Shown here: positions 9,007 through 17,115 of the stretch, in pieces
Position numbering within the stretch: position 1 is the stretch's first letter
Layout of the letters: each line of letters starts with the position of its first letter
Origin: Lachnospiraceae bacterium
Lineage (GTDB): Bacteria; Bacillota; Clostridia; Lachnospirales; Lachnospiraceae
Assembly: GCA_017617545.1 (NCBI GenBank)
Contig: JAFZVZ010000044.1
Coordinates: 124,001 to 188,000 of the forward strand
Length of the DNA: 64,000 bases
Reading direction: 5' to 3'
Program-made: the position numbers and the translations under genes
Notes under the pieces: model-generated
The model's database searches: none
Seen by the model: only the letters and a program-made list of their open reading frames with translations
Told to the model about the DNA's origin: nothing

Positions 9007-10419
9007 ATGGCAGATCAGGTGAAAAAACCGGTTAAGATTACAGAGACCATCCTGCGTGACGCGCATCAGTCTCTGATCGCAACAAGAATGCCTACGGAAC
9101 TGATGCTCCCGATCGTGGAGAAGATGGACCAGGTAGGCTATCATTCCGTGGAGTGCTGGGGCGGTGCTACGTTTGACTCGTGCCTGCGCTTCCTGAAGGA
9201 AGATCCGTGGGATCGTCTCCGCAAGCTTCGTGCAGGCTTCAAGAACTCGAAACTGCAGATGCTTTTCCGCGGACAGAACATCCTCGGTTACAACCACTAC
9301 GCTGATGACGTAGTTGAGTATTTCGTACAGAAGTCGATCGCCAACGGTATCGACATCATACGTATCTTCGACTGCCTCAACGACCTCCGCAACCTGGAGA
9401 CCGCTGTGAAGGCTACGAAGAAGGAGGGCGGACATGCGCAGATCGCTCTGTCCTACACCCTCGGCGACGCTTACACGCTTGAGTACTGGGAGAAGACCGC
9501 TAAGCAGATCGAGGAGATGGGTGCTGATTCCATCTGTATCAAGGATATGGCAGGCCTTCTGGTTCCGTACAAGGCATCCGAGCTTGTTACCGCTCTGAAG
9601 AACGGTAGCTCGCTTCCAATCCAGCTGCATACGCACTACACCTCCGGTGTGGCTTCCATGACGTACATGAAGGCTGTTGAGGCAGGCTGCGACATCATTG
9701 ACTGCGCTATGTCTCCTCTGGCTCTTGGTACCAGCCAGCCGGCAACCGAGGTTATGGTTGAGACGTTCCGCGGAACTCCGTACGACTCCGGCCTCGATCA
9801 GAACCTTCTTGCGGAGATTGCGGAGTACTTCCGTCCGTACCGTGAGGAGTGCCTCAAGAGCGGCCTCCTGAACCCGAAGGTTCTCGGTGTTAACATCAAG
9901 ACCCTTATGTATCAGGTTCCCGGCGGTATGCTCAGTAACCTCGTGTCCCAGCTCAAGGAAGCAGGCGCAGAGGATAAGTTCGAGGCAGTGCTTGAGGAAG
10001 TTCCGAGAGTTCGTAAGGACTTCGGTGAGCCGCCGTTGGTTACGCCGTCGTCCCAGATCGTCGGTACGCAGGCCGTTCTCAACGTTCTGCAGGGCGAGCG
10101 CTACAAGCTTGTGACGAAGGAGTCGAAGAAGATCCTCTCCGGCGAGTTCGGCCAGACCATCAAGCCGTTCGATCCCGAGGTTCAGAAGAAGTGCATCGGC
10201 GACGTGAAGCCGATCACCTGCCGTCCGGCAGACCTCATCGAGCCGCAGCTTCCGAAGTTCAAGGAAGAGTGCAAGCAGTGGGTTCAGCAGGAGGAGGATG
10301 TTCTGTCCTACGCGTTGTTCCCGCAGGTTGCTACCGAGTTCTTCAAGTACCGTCAGGCTCAGCAGACCGGGGTCGATGTGACCAAGGCCGATGCAGCAAC
10401 GAAGTCCTACCCGGTATAA
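9007..10419 (+). CDS. Oxaloacetate decarboxylase alpha / pyruvate carboxylase B-type carboxyltransferase
   Basis: The 470-aa protein is the TIM-barrel carboxyltransferase that exchanges CO2 between oxaloacetate/pyruvate and biotin. Motifs include ETILRDAHQSLIATRMP, GGATFDSCLRFL, the metal ligands in HTHYTSG (His208, His210) and ALGTSQPATEVM. It ends after the PYC_OADA region and lacks the C-terminal biotinyl domain found in many OadA proteins, so it depends on the separate carrier at 7000-7362. AAGGAG precedes the ATG. It is the last gene of the operon, followed by a terminator. Confidence 0.93.
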   Translation: MADQVKKPVKITETILRDAHQSLIATRMPTELMLPIVEKMDQVGYHSVECWGGATFDSCLRFLKEDPWDRLRKLRAGFKNSKLQMLFRGQNILGYNHYADDVVEYFVQKSIANGIDIIRIFDCLNDLRNLETAVKATKKEGGHAQIALSYTLGDAYTLEYWEKTAKQIEEMGADSICIKDMAGLLVPYKASELVTALKNGSSLPIQLHTHYTSGVASMTYMKAVEAGCDIIDCAMSPLALGTSQPATEVMVETFRGTPYDSGLDQNLLAEIAEYFRPYREECLKSGLLNPKVLGVNIKTLMYQVPGGMLSNLVSQLKEAGAEDKFEAVLEEVPRVRKDFGEPPLVTPSSQIVGTQAVLNVLQGERYKLVTKESKKILSGEFGQTIKPFDPEVQKKCIGDVKPITCRPADLIEPQLPKFKEECKQWVQQEEDVLSYALFPQVATEFFKYRQAQQTGVDVTKADAATKSYPV

Positions 10420-10436
10420 TCCGAAGACAGTTTACG

Positions 10437-10472
10437 ACCGCCCGAGAGGTAACTCCCGGGCGGTTTTTTTTG
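10437..10472 (+). terminator. Intrinsic terminator of the carboxyltransferase operon
   Basis: ACCGCCCG (10437-10444) pairs with CGGGCGGT (10457-10464) and is followed by a run of T. Confidence 0.95.
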
Positions 10473-10486
10473 TGCGGAAAATGCGA

Positions 10487-10515
10487 TTGCGGAGCCTCAT
10501 TTTTCGGGGTATACT
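10487..10515 (+). promoter_or_regulatory. Promoter of the ECF sigma/serpin operon
   Basis: TTGCGG (10487-10492), 17-bp spacer, TATACT (10510-10515). It resembles a housekeeping promoter rather than an ECF one. Confidence 0.65.
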
Positions 10516-10621
10516 GAAAAAAGAGAGCTAAAAGATGAGATTTTTTCGGAAAATGCGTTAACATTCGGCTGGGAATGTTGTCCTATAGGGTAGGAGAAAG
10601 ATGATCGCAGGGGGACGTTCC

Positions 10622-11179
10622 ATGGAAGATGATCAGATCATTGAGCTGTATTTTCAGCGAAAACAACAGGGGCTGGCAGAGACGCAGCAGAAGTACGGGA
10701 AATATCTGCAGACGATCACGTACAGGATCCTCGGGAGCAACGAGGATGCCGAGGAGTGTGTGAACGACACGCTGCACCAGGTGTGGAACCGCATTCCGCC
10801 TGAGCGGCCGTCGGTGTTTCGGATGTTTCTCGCCAAGTTTGCGCGCAACTGCGCCATCAACCGGTATAGGGCGCTGCACGCGGCGAAGCGCGGCGGGGGA
10901 GAAGCTTCGGTTGCGCTTGAGGAGCTCGAAGAGTGCATTGCCGGCAAATCCGACCCGGAGCAATCGGCTCTGTCGGAGGAATTGTCGAGTTCAATCCGCG
11001 GGTTTGTGCGCGCGCTTCCCGCGAAGGAGGGGGACATTTTCCTGCGAAGATATTTCTTCACGGAAAATGTGAAGGAGATCGCGGAGAAGTACGGGATCTC
11101 GCCGAACAATGTGAGCGTTGTCTTAAATCGCACCAGAAAGAAGCTGCGGGAACACCTGTTGCGGGAGAACCTGCTGTGA
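10622..11179 (+). CDS. ECF-type RNA polymerase sigma factor
   Basis: A 185-aa sigma-70 family protein with region 2 (QKYGKYLQTITYRILGSNED, then ECVNDTLHQVWNRIPPERP) and region 4 (LPAKEGDIFLRRYFF and a helix-turn-helix EIAEKYGISPNNVSVVLNRTRKKL). Such factors redirect RNA polymerase in response to an outside signal. The start at 10622 (MEDDQIIELYFQR) matches the usual beginning of this clostridial subgroup and follows AGGGGGA. An ATG at 10601 with its own AGGAG is possible. The next gene, 71 bases on, encodes a membrane protein with a short cytoplasmic N-terminus and an external serpin domain, and takes the place of an anti-sigma factor. Confidence 0.92.
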   Translation: MEDDQIIELYFQRKQQGLAETQQKYGKYLQTITYRILGSNEDAEECVNDTLHQVWNRIPPERPSVFRMFLAKFARNCAINRYRALHAAKRGGGEASVALEELEECIAGKSDPEQSALSEELSSSIRGFVRALPAKEGDIFLRRYFFTENVKEIAEKYGISPNNVSVVLNRTRKKLREHLLRENLL

Positions 11180-11250
11180 GGGGAGAACCTGTCGCGAAGG
11201 AGGACCTTCGCGGAGGAAGAACGGTGCCGGGACACGGAAAGGAGTAACGC

Positions 11251-12774
11251 ATGAAGGCGGAAGATTTATATGACAGCATCGGGACGGTGGATGAGGATCT
11301 GCTGGAGCGAAGCGAACAGAGGGGGAAAGAAGGCGAAGAGAACGAAGGGAGTTCGAAGAAATTGAGGCTTACGCCGCGCAGGAAAATGCTGATCGCTGCG
11401 GCGGCAGTGTTGCTCGTCTGCGGGATTGTCGCGCTAGTTGCCGGCATTTTCCGAAAGAAAACGGACGATCCGTTGAACCCGGAGAACGATCCGATTCTCA
11501 AGAAGTACGTGCTGGCGGGAGTGTCGATGCCGCAGCCGGGGGAGCCGAAGTATGAAGATTATCCGGAAACCGAGGAGGGAGAAAAGGCACTGCTGGATGC
11601 AAGGAATGCATGGTACAAGGCAACTGAAAAACGCTTCGCCCTGCTTTCCCAATACGGTGAAGACAAGGCATATGCCGCGGTTGATCAGTTCACGTTCCGG
11701 AGTATGAAGGCGTTTCTGTCAGGACGAAGAGGACAGAATAAAGTGTATTCGCCGATCAATATCTATCTTTTGCTCGGCATGCTTGCGGAATCGACGGCGG
11801 GCAACTCGAGAGAGCAGCTTCTATCTCTGGCCGGCGTGGACAGCCTTGAGGATATGCGGTCACTGTCAAAGGCGCTGTGGAACCGTCTGTACCGGGACAG
11901 CAGGAACGAAAAATGCATCCTCGGAGCTTCCATGTGGCTCAATAAAGATGCGTTCGACAAGTACAATCAGGACACACTGGAACGGCTGGCGTCGGAGTAT
12001 TATGCGTCCTCGTTCAGCGGAAAAATGGGGAGCAACGCTTACAGCGAAGCGTTTCAGCAGTGGCTGAACAATATGACCGGCGGCATGCTCGGGGACAGCA
12101 TTAAGGACATGAAGCTTGAGAAGGACAAACTCCTTGTTCTTGCCACAACGATCTATTTTGTTGAGCAGTGGGGGAAGCCGTTTTACGAAGGTGATACGAG
12201 AGATGCAACGTTCCATGCGGAAGACGGGGACAAAACGGTTCCGTTCATGCACGAGGACGGAACCGGGGCGTATTACCGCGGGGAGAGATTTGTCGCGGTA
12301 CGCAAATCCCTGGTGTACTCGGGAGTGTGGCTGATTCTGCCGAACGAGGGAGTGTGCATGGATGAGCTGATGTACGATCTGGACCTTGCAGATCTGTTGT
12401 CAAGAGATTCTGTTGATCGGGATTACGCCGATATTCATATGGACATACCGAAGTTTGATATCAAGGATGATCCGAATCTGATTGAGGCGCTGAAGGCACT
12501 TGGTGTGACCGATATCTTTGACCCGTTGGCAGCCGATTTTTCACCTCTGTCGGGTGTGGGCGCATATGTGGATGAGGCTAAGCATTCCGTGCGGGTTCAG
12601 ATGGACGAGGAAGGAGTCAAGGCAGCTGCTTTGACGGAAGTCGGTATTGAAGCGAGCTTACTCCCCGCGAATGAGGAGGAGATTTATATCACCTTTGACC
12701 GTCCGTTCCTGTTCATTGTACAGGGCGATTACGGGGAGCTTCCGCTGTTCGCGGGCGTTGTGGAGGATCCCTGA
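11251..12774 (+). CDS. Membrane-anchored serpin with anti-sigma-like N-terminus
   Basis: The 507-aa protein begins with about 45 cytoplasmic residues (MKAEDLYDSIGTVDEDLLER), then one membrane helix (about 46-67), then an external serpin domain (about 110-505). Serpin marks are VYSPINIYLLLGMLAEST, the hinge-like MDEEGVKAAALTEVGIEAS (about 451-469) and the closing strand DRPFLFIV. Serpins trap target proteases by a conformational change. The N-terminal start is typical of proteins encoded next to this ECF subgroup, where it is thought to bind the sigma factor; here that is inference. AAGGAG precedes the ATG. The inhibited protease is unknown. A role as a protease sensor that frees the sigma factor is a hypothesis. 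Confidence 0.85.
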   Translation: MKAEDLYDSIGTVDEDLLERSEQRGKEGEENEGSSKKLRLTPRRKMLIAAAAVLLVCGIVALVAGIFRKKTDDPLNPENDPILKKYVLAGVSMPQPGEPKYEDYPETEEGEKALLDARNAWYKATEKRFALLSQYGEDKAYAAVDQFTFRSMKAFLSGRRGQNKVYSPINIYLLLGMLAESTAGNSREQLLSLAGVDSLEDMRSLSKALWNRLYRDSRNEKCILGASMWLNKDAFDKYNQDTLERLASEYYASSFSGKMGSNAYSEAFQQWLNNMTGGMLGDSIKDMKLEKDKLLVLATTIYFVEQWGKPFYEGDTRDATFHAEDGDKTVPFMHEDGTGAYYRGERFVAVRKSLVYSGVWLILPNEGVCMDELMYDLDLADLLSRDSVDRDYADIHMDIPKFDIKDDPNLIEALKALGVTDIFDPLAADFSPLSGVGAYVDEAKHSVRVQMDEEGVKAAALTEVGIEASLLPANEEEIYITFDRPFLFIVQGDYGELPLFAGVVEDP

Positions 12775-12813
12775 TCGGATGTGTCAGCGAGGGAAAAACG
12801 AACAATGATCGTC

Positions 12814-12839
12814 GGGACGCGAAGATTAATTCGCGTCCC
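12814..12839 (+). terminator. Probable terminator hairpin after the serpin gene
   Basis: A perfect 10-bp stem GGGACGCGAA / TTCGCGTCCC with a 6-base loop. The T-run is poor (GCTTTACG), so termination may be partial. Confidence 0.5.
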
Positions 12840-12841
12840 GC

Positions 12842-12870
12842 TTTACGCATCACGGAAAATGTTGTAAAAT
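12842..12870 (+). promoter_or_regulatory. Candidate promoter of the XRE regulator
   Basis: TTTACG (12842-12847), 17-bp spacer, TAAAAT (12865-12870). A perfect palindrome lies 8 bases after the -10. Confidence 0.5.
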
Positions 12871-12878
12871 ACCCCTGT

Positions 12879-12890
12879 ATTACATGTAAT
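12879..12890. promoter_or_regulatory. Candidate operator palindrome ATTACATGTAAT
   Basis: A perfect 12-bp palindrome at the expected transcription start of the XRE gene. XRE repressors often bind such sites in their own promoters. Binding here is inference. Confidence 0.45.
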
Positions 12891-12995
12891 CCGGGAAACT
12901 CTCAGCATCTGAGAGAAGTTTTCGGCCGTTGAGATAGACATTTTTCTCTCTCAACAGTAGAATGCAGTCAAACGAAACGGGGAGGTTTTGATCTT

Positions 12996-13691
12996 ATGGA
13001 AAAACGAACATTCGGTTCTTTTTTGACTGCGCTGCGCAAGGCGAACGGAATGACGCAGAAGGAGCTGGCGGACAGCTTAAGCGTCTCGGACAAGGCGGTG
13101 AGCCGCTGGGAGAGGGATGAGACGTTTCCGGACATTTCACTCCTTCCGGTGATCGCAGACACGTTCGATGTGACCGTGGACGAATTGCTCCGCGGCGGAA
13201 GAAACTCCGAGGAGACAGGGGAAACCGCGGTGCCCGGCAAGAGGACGGAAAAGCAGATGAGCAAGCTGATCGAAACGGTGTTATTCCGCTTCACTGCGGC
13301 AGTTCTGATCTGCGTCGGTTCCGCGTTCGGCGCGATGATCGTGCGCACGATTTTCTGGGGTTGTGAAGTCTCGGCGACCTTGTATATGGTGTCGGAGGCG
13401 GTTTTCTTCTGTGTCTGGCTGGCGGCGCTGATCATTCTGATCGTTTACTATATGAGTTGCGACAACAAACTCACCGGGCCGGAGGAGTATGAAGAGCTTC
13501 TGGAGAGCGGAAAGAAAACTCTGGCGAGGAGATTCCGCAGGGGTCTTTTGTTCCTCGTTGCGATGATCCCTCTTCTGATCATGTTTATGCTCGAATGGGG
13601 TTGGGGAGCCGTTGTGCTGTCGCTTTTGATCGTCGGAATACCGATGATCGTCAGCTTGATGGACTGGCTGATCAGTACCGAAGACAAATAA
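12996..13691 (+). CDS. XRE-family transcriptional regulator with membrane helices
   Basis: The 231-aa protein has an N-terminal helix-turn-helix of the XRE/Cro type (about 1-66; [20 protein letters not shown] is the DNA-reading part). A linker and four predicted membrane segments follow (about 94-114, 122-150, 184-200 and 203-225). This one-component architecture is common in Firmicutes and links DNA binding to a membrane signal. GGGAGG lies about 11 bases before the ATG. A palindrome at its promoter suggests self-regulation. The next gene (cysteine desulfurase) starts 20 bases later, so the two may be co-transcribed, though no functional link is evident. Confidence 0.88.
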   Translation: MEKRTFGSFLTALRKANGMTQKELADSLSVSDKAVSRWERDETFPDISLLPVIADTFDVTVDELLRGGRNSEETGETAVPGKRTEKQMSKLIETVLFRFTAAVLICVGSAFGAMIVRTIFWGCEVSATLYMVSEAVFFCVWLAALIILIVYYMSCDNKLTGPEEYEELLESGKKTLARRFRRGLLFLVAMIPLLIMFMLEWGWGAVVLSLLIVGIPMIVSLMDWLISTEDK

Positions 13692-13711
13692 TTTGGATAA
13701 CGAGGCGGAAA

Positions 13712-14905
13712 ATGGCGATCTATCTTGACAATGCAGCTTCAATGAAGACGCGCGCGGAAGCACTTGCGGCAGCGATGCCGTATCTTGCGGAGGAGTACGG
13801 GAACCCGTCCTCGCTGCACACGCCGGGACTGTCGGCGAAGAAGGCGATCCAGAAGGCGAGGGAGGATCTGGCAACGTGTCTGTGGTGCAAGCCGAGCGAG
13901 ATCGTCTTCACTTCCGGCGGCACCGAGAGCGATAACCTCGCGATCAAAGGGTATTTCGAGGCGAACTGCGAGCGTGGGAAGCATATCATCACTACAAATA
14001 TCGAGCATCATGCGGTTAGCGGAAGCATCGAATGGCTGCGTGGACATGGCGCCGAGGTGACGGTTTTGCCGGTGGACAGCGAAGGGCTGATCACGGCGGC
14101 GCAGGTGGCGGAAGCTATCCGGCCTGACACCATCCTCATCGCGATCCAGTATGCCAACAACGAGATCGGAACCGTGCAGCCGATCGCTGAGATCGCCACG
14201 CTCGCCAGGGAGCGGGGAATTGCATTTTTCACGGACGCCGTACAGGCGGTAGGGCATGTTCCGTTTGCCCTCGGAAGTGCCGAGGGAGCGGGCAAGCTGC
14301 CCGCCGGCGACACGCCGTACAACTACCTCGGGATCACGATGCTCGCGGGTTCGGCGCACAAGTTCGGCGGACCGAAGGGAACCGGTTTTTTGTTTGTCAG
14401 GGAAGGAACAAAACTTGTACCGCAGATGCACGGCGGACCGCAGGAGATGCGCCTGCGCGCAGGCACGGAGCACGTGGCCGGCATCGTCGGCATGGCGGCG
14501 GCTCTGATCGGCTCCTGCAGGGAGCTTCGAGAGAGTTCAAGGCGTGTGCGTGCGCTTCGGAACGCGATGATCGACAGAATCCTTGCCGAGATCCCGGATT
14601 CCCGGGTCAACGGAAGCCGCACAAACCGGCTGCCCGGCAATGTGAGTGTGTCGTTCGCGGGCGTTGAGGCGGCATCGGTGCTTGTGATGATGGATATGGC
14701 GGGTATCGCCTGCTCGGGCGGATCCGCGTGCACATCGGCTTCGGGAACGGTATCTCACGTGATCGAAGCGCTGCATATCCCCATGGAATACGAGAACGGA
14801 ACGATCCGCATGACGATCTCACCGGCGACGACGCGCGCGGAGATCGATGCCGCAGTGACGGCTCTTGAAGGGATTGTTGAGAAGCTTCGAGCGGGTCGGA
14901 AGTGA
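13712..14905 (+). CDS. Cysteine desulfurase (NifS/IscS type)
   Basis: This PLP enzyme removes sulfur from cysteine for Fe-S clusters or thiolated tRNA. The 397-aa length fits. Seen are the opening YLDNAASMKTR, the substrate-site motif TSGGTESDN, the PLP lysine in GSAHKFGGPKG (Lys217) and the sulfur-accepting Cys in GSACTSASG (Cys340). A longer-than-usual loop with GKLPAGDTPYNYL lies before the PLP lysine. The start at 13712 gives the standard N-terminus and follows GAGGCGG; the longer open frame upstream only overlaps the regulator gene. No IscU or ThiI gene is adjacent. It could serve the SMS system at 42112-43796 (inference). Confidence 0.93.
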   Translation: MAIYLDNAASMKTRAEALAAAMPYLAEEYGNPSSLHTPGLSAKKAIQKAREDLATCLWCKPSEIVFTSGGTESDNLAIKGYFEANCERGKHIITTNIEHHAVSGSIEWLRGHGAEVTVLPVDSEGLITAAQVAEAIRPDTILIAIQYANNEIGTVQPIAEIATLARERGIAFFTDAVQAVGHVPFALGSAEGAGKLPAGDTPYNYLGITMLAGSAHKFGGPKGTGFLFVREGTKLVPQMHGGPQEMRLRAGTEHVAGIVGMAAALIGSCRELRESSRRVRALRNAMIDRILAEIPDSRVNGSRTNRLPGNVSVSFAGVEAASVLVMMDMAGIACSGGSACTSASGTVSHVIEALHIPMEYENGTIRMTISPATTRAEIDAAVTALEGIVEKLRAGRK

Positions 14906-14996
14906 TATTTTACGATTGGGAAAATGAGAGTTCGGGGTGAAGCAGGCCTGCGGGAGCGGGTTGCGGATTCCCATTTTATACGGAGGTCAGAGACGC

Positions 14997-17054
14997 ATGA
15001 ACAGCGCGGAGTGCTATTTACAACCGGACGGAACGCCGAAGCCGGAGATGCTCGGAAGCAACCCGTGGCTTGCGCTTCTGACCGAGACAGAGCATGTCTA
15101 TGTCAACGCGGAGCGGATCGAGAGCGTCGGGACGATCTCCGGGCGCGAGACACTGGATTACGTGATGCGAAGCCTCGATATCCTGCAGGAGATCGCGGAC
15201 ACGGGGCGGTTGGACGATGATGCACGCGGAGAGATGCGGCGGATCATCACGACCGTACTGCAGTGGGCGGAGACAGCCAAGGGCGGCAGCCATGCGCAAC
15301 GCAGTGAATGGACGGAGAAGGGCTATCCGCTTGACATCCACAACGAGGGCTCCGCGATGATCTATAAAGAGTATGCGGAGCGCGGGGAAGTCGTATATGA
15401 TGAGCGCATTTTCCAACTGATCCGCACGCACGGACTGATCGGACAGAGCATCCGGGGCGAGATCCCGGTGAGCCACAATGCCTCGCTGTACGCGATGGCA
15501 GGACGGAGCAACCTCGACTGGTACCGTCTTCTGTATACGTTAAATGAGTGCATCATCCGTGCGGCGGGCGAGAGGATATGGAACAGCGTGCGATACGATG
15601 TCGCGACGCTGATTCGAAGGATCCTTGAGGGCGACTGGTCGGAGTTCTCGACACAGTACCGGCTGGAGCGGCTGTGTCCTGCGGAGTACGATATCTACGA
15701 CGAGGATGCATGGTTCTTTGAGCAGGAGATATTTCCGCGGTACGAGCTGTGGTATTTTACGTCCGCGCTCGGTGCGTTTGAGATCGGGCAGATCCGCGTG
15801 ATCCTGAGGGCGGTGCTCGATGAGATCGCGAGGAGGGAGAGCGCTGCCGGGGCAGACGGTGCGGCAGTAAAAGACGCCGCAGTGCGCCACCTCAATTTCA
15901 AGCCGCTCGCGGATTCCTTGTGGTACGATTACGAGGGCAAAAAGAGGATCAACATATACAAGAAGCGCATTATCGAAAAATACCTTCGCGATGCATCCGT
16001 TCAGAACGTAAACCTCTGCGTGACGATTGAGAACGGCACCGCGTATGTGGATTTTGCATTTTCCAAAGTGTGTGAGAAACTGATCGATTTCTGTGTGGAG
16101 GCGGAACGCTGCGGGCTTCTGACCTTCGAGAAGAGCATCATCGTGCTGTATGACATGTTCGGGTTCCGAAGGGACGCGTTTGACCGGCTCAACAATGAAA
16201 ACAAGTACCTCGCGACCATGAACCAGACGGCGAACAGCACAAAGGAGAGCATTATTTCCTATGTGACGGGGCGGACGGTGGTGGATGTCGGTTCCGGCGG
16301 CGGGGTGCTTCTCGACCGGCTGGAGCAGAATTTTCCGGAAAAGCGCATCATCGGAACGGATATTTCTGCCAATGTCATCGATGTGCTGAACGGAAAGAAG
16401 GCAAAGGAGGGGCACCGCTGGGAGGTGCGGATCCACAACTTCGTCGAGGGCGAGTTCGGGGAGCCGGTGGACAGCGTGATCTTCTCGTCCATTTTGCATG
16501 AGATCTATTCCTATACCGAGACGGAGCGCGGACGCTTCGACATCGAGAGCGTGAAGAAAGCGCTGTGCAACGCGTACCGAAGTCTTTGTCCGGGCGGGCG
16601 GATTATCATCCGCGACGGTGTGAAGACGGACAGCAAAGAGCTGCGGACGGTGCATTTTGCGGATGCTTCGGGTCTTGAATTTCTGCAGAATTACCGGCAG
16701 GATTTCCGGGGTCTTACGGACATTCCGGAGGAGGCGAAGCTCACCGCGATCGATGCGGAAAATCTCACGGTGACCGGCGACATCAACTTTATTCGCGAGT
16801 TCATGTACACCTACACCTGGGGCAGCGAGAGCTACGCCCACGAGGTGCAGGAGCAGTTCGGGTATTGGACCCTCGCGGAATACAAAGCGTTTCTGACGAG
16901 CCTAGGCGCGAAGCTGATCGTGTCGGAGGAACTGCTGGAGCCGGGGTATCCGGAGCATCTGAAGGAGAAGCTGACGCTTACGGATGCAGCGGGCAGCGAA
17001 GTGGATTATCCGCCTTCGAATTGCATACTGGTGGCGGAGAAACCGTGCGGTTGA
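14997..17054 (+). CDS. Large protein with C-terminal class I SAM methyltransferase domain
   Basis: The 685-aa protein has a C-terminal methyltransferase fold (about 410-600). Motif I is VVDVGSGGGVLLDRLEQNF, followed by the acidic residue in IIGTDIS. A post-I segment SVIFSSILHEIYSY and SLCPGGRIIIRDGV complete the core. The first 400 residues match no family I know. They contain many Tyr and Arg residues and look fully folded, perhaps a substrate-recognition or second catalytic domain. The start at 14997 follows CGGAGG; an in-frame ATG at 14937 lacks a good site. The substrate is unknown. It sits 91 bases after the desulfurase, on the same strand. Confidence 0.75.
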   Translation: MNSAECYLQPDGTPKPEMLGSNPWLALLTETEHVYVNAERIESVGTISGRETLDYVMRSLDILQEIADTGRLDDDARGEMRRIITTVLQWAETAKGGSHAQRSEWTEKGYPLDIHNEGSAMIYKEYAERGEVVYDERIFQLIRTHGLIGQSIRGEIPVSHNASLYAMAGRSNLDWYRLLYTLNECIIRAAGERIWNSVRYDVATLIRRILEGDWSEFSTQYRLERLCPAEYDIYDEDAWFFEQEIFPRYELWYFTSALGAFEIGQIRVILRAVLDEIARRESAAGADGAAVKDAAVRHLNFKPLADSLWYDYEGKKRINIYKKRIIEKYLRDASVQNVNLCVTIENGTAYVDFAFSKVCEKLIDFCVEAERCGLLTFEKSIIVLYDMFGFRRDAFDRLNNENKYLATMNQTANSTKESIISYVTGRTVVDVGSGGGVLLDRLEQNFPEKRIIGTDISANVIDVLNGKKAKEGHRWEVRIHNFVEGEFGEPVDSVIFSSILHEIYSYTETERGRFDIESVKKALCNAYRSLCPGGRIIIRDGVKTDSKELRTVHFADASGLEFLQNYRQDFRGLTDIPEEAKLTAIDAENLTVTGDINFIREFMYTYTWGSESYAHEVQEQFGYWTLAEYKAFLTSLGAKLIVSEELLEPGYPEHLKEKLTLTDAAGSEVDYPPSNCILVAEKPCG

Positions 17055-17115
17055 TCGCCGGTGAAATTAGAAGGTGTGTTTTTAGGGTAGCATAGACGTA
17101 TTCTGAGGGGGACGA

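Noticed and set aside
7408-9636. 742-codon open frame on the - strand across the pump and carboxyltransferase genes
   Set aside because: It crosses two clear + strand genes, has a His/Arg/Leu-biased composition and no start context.
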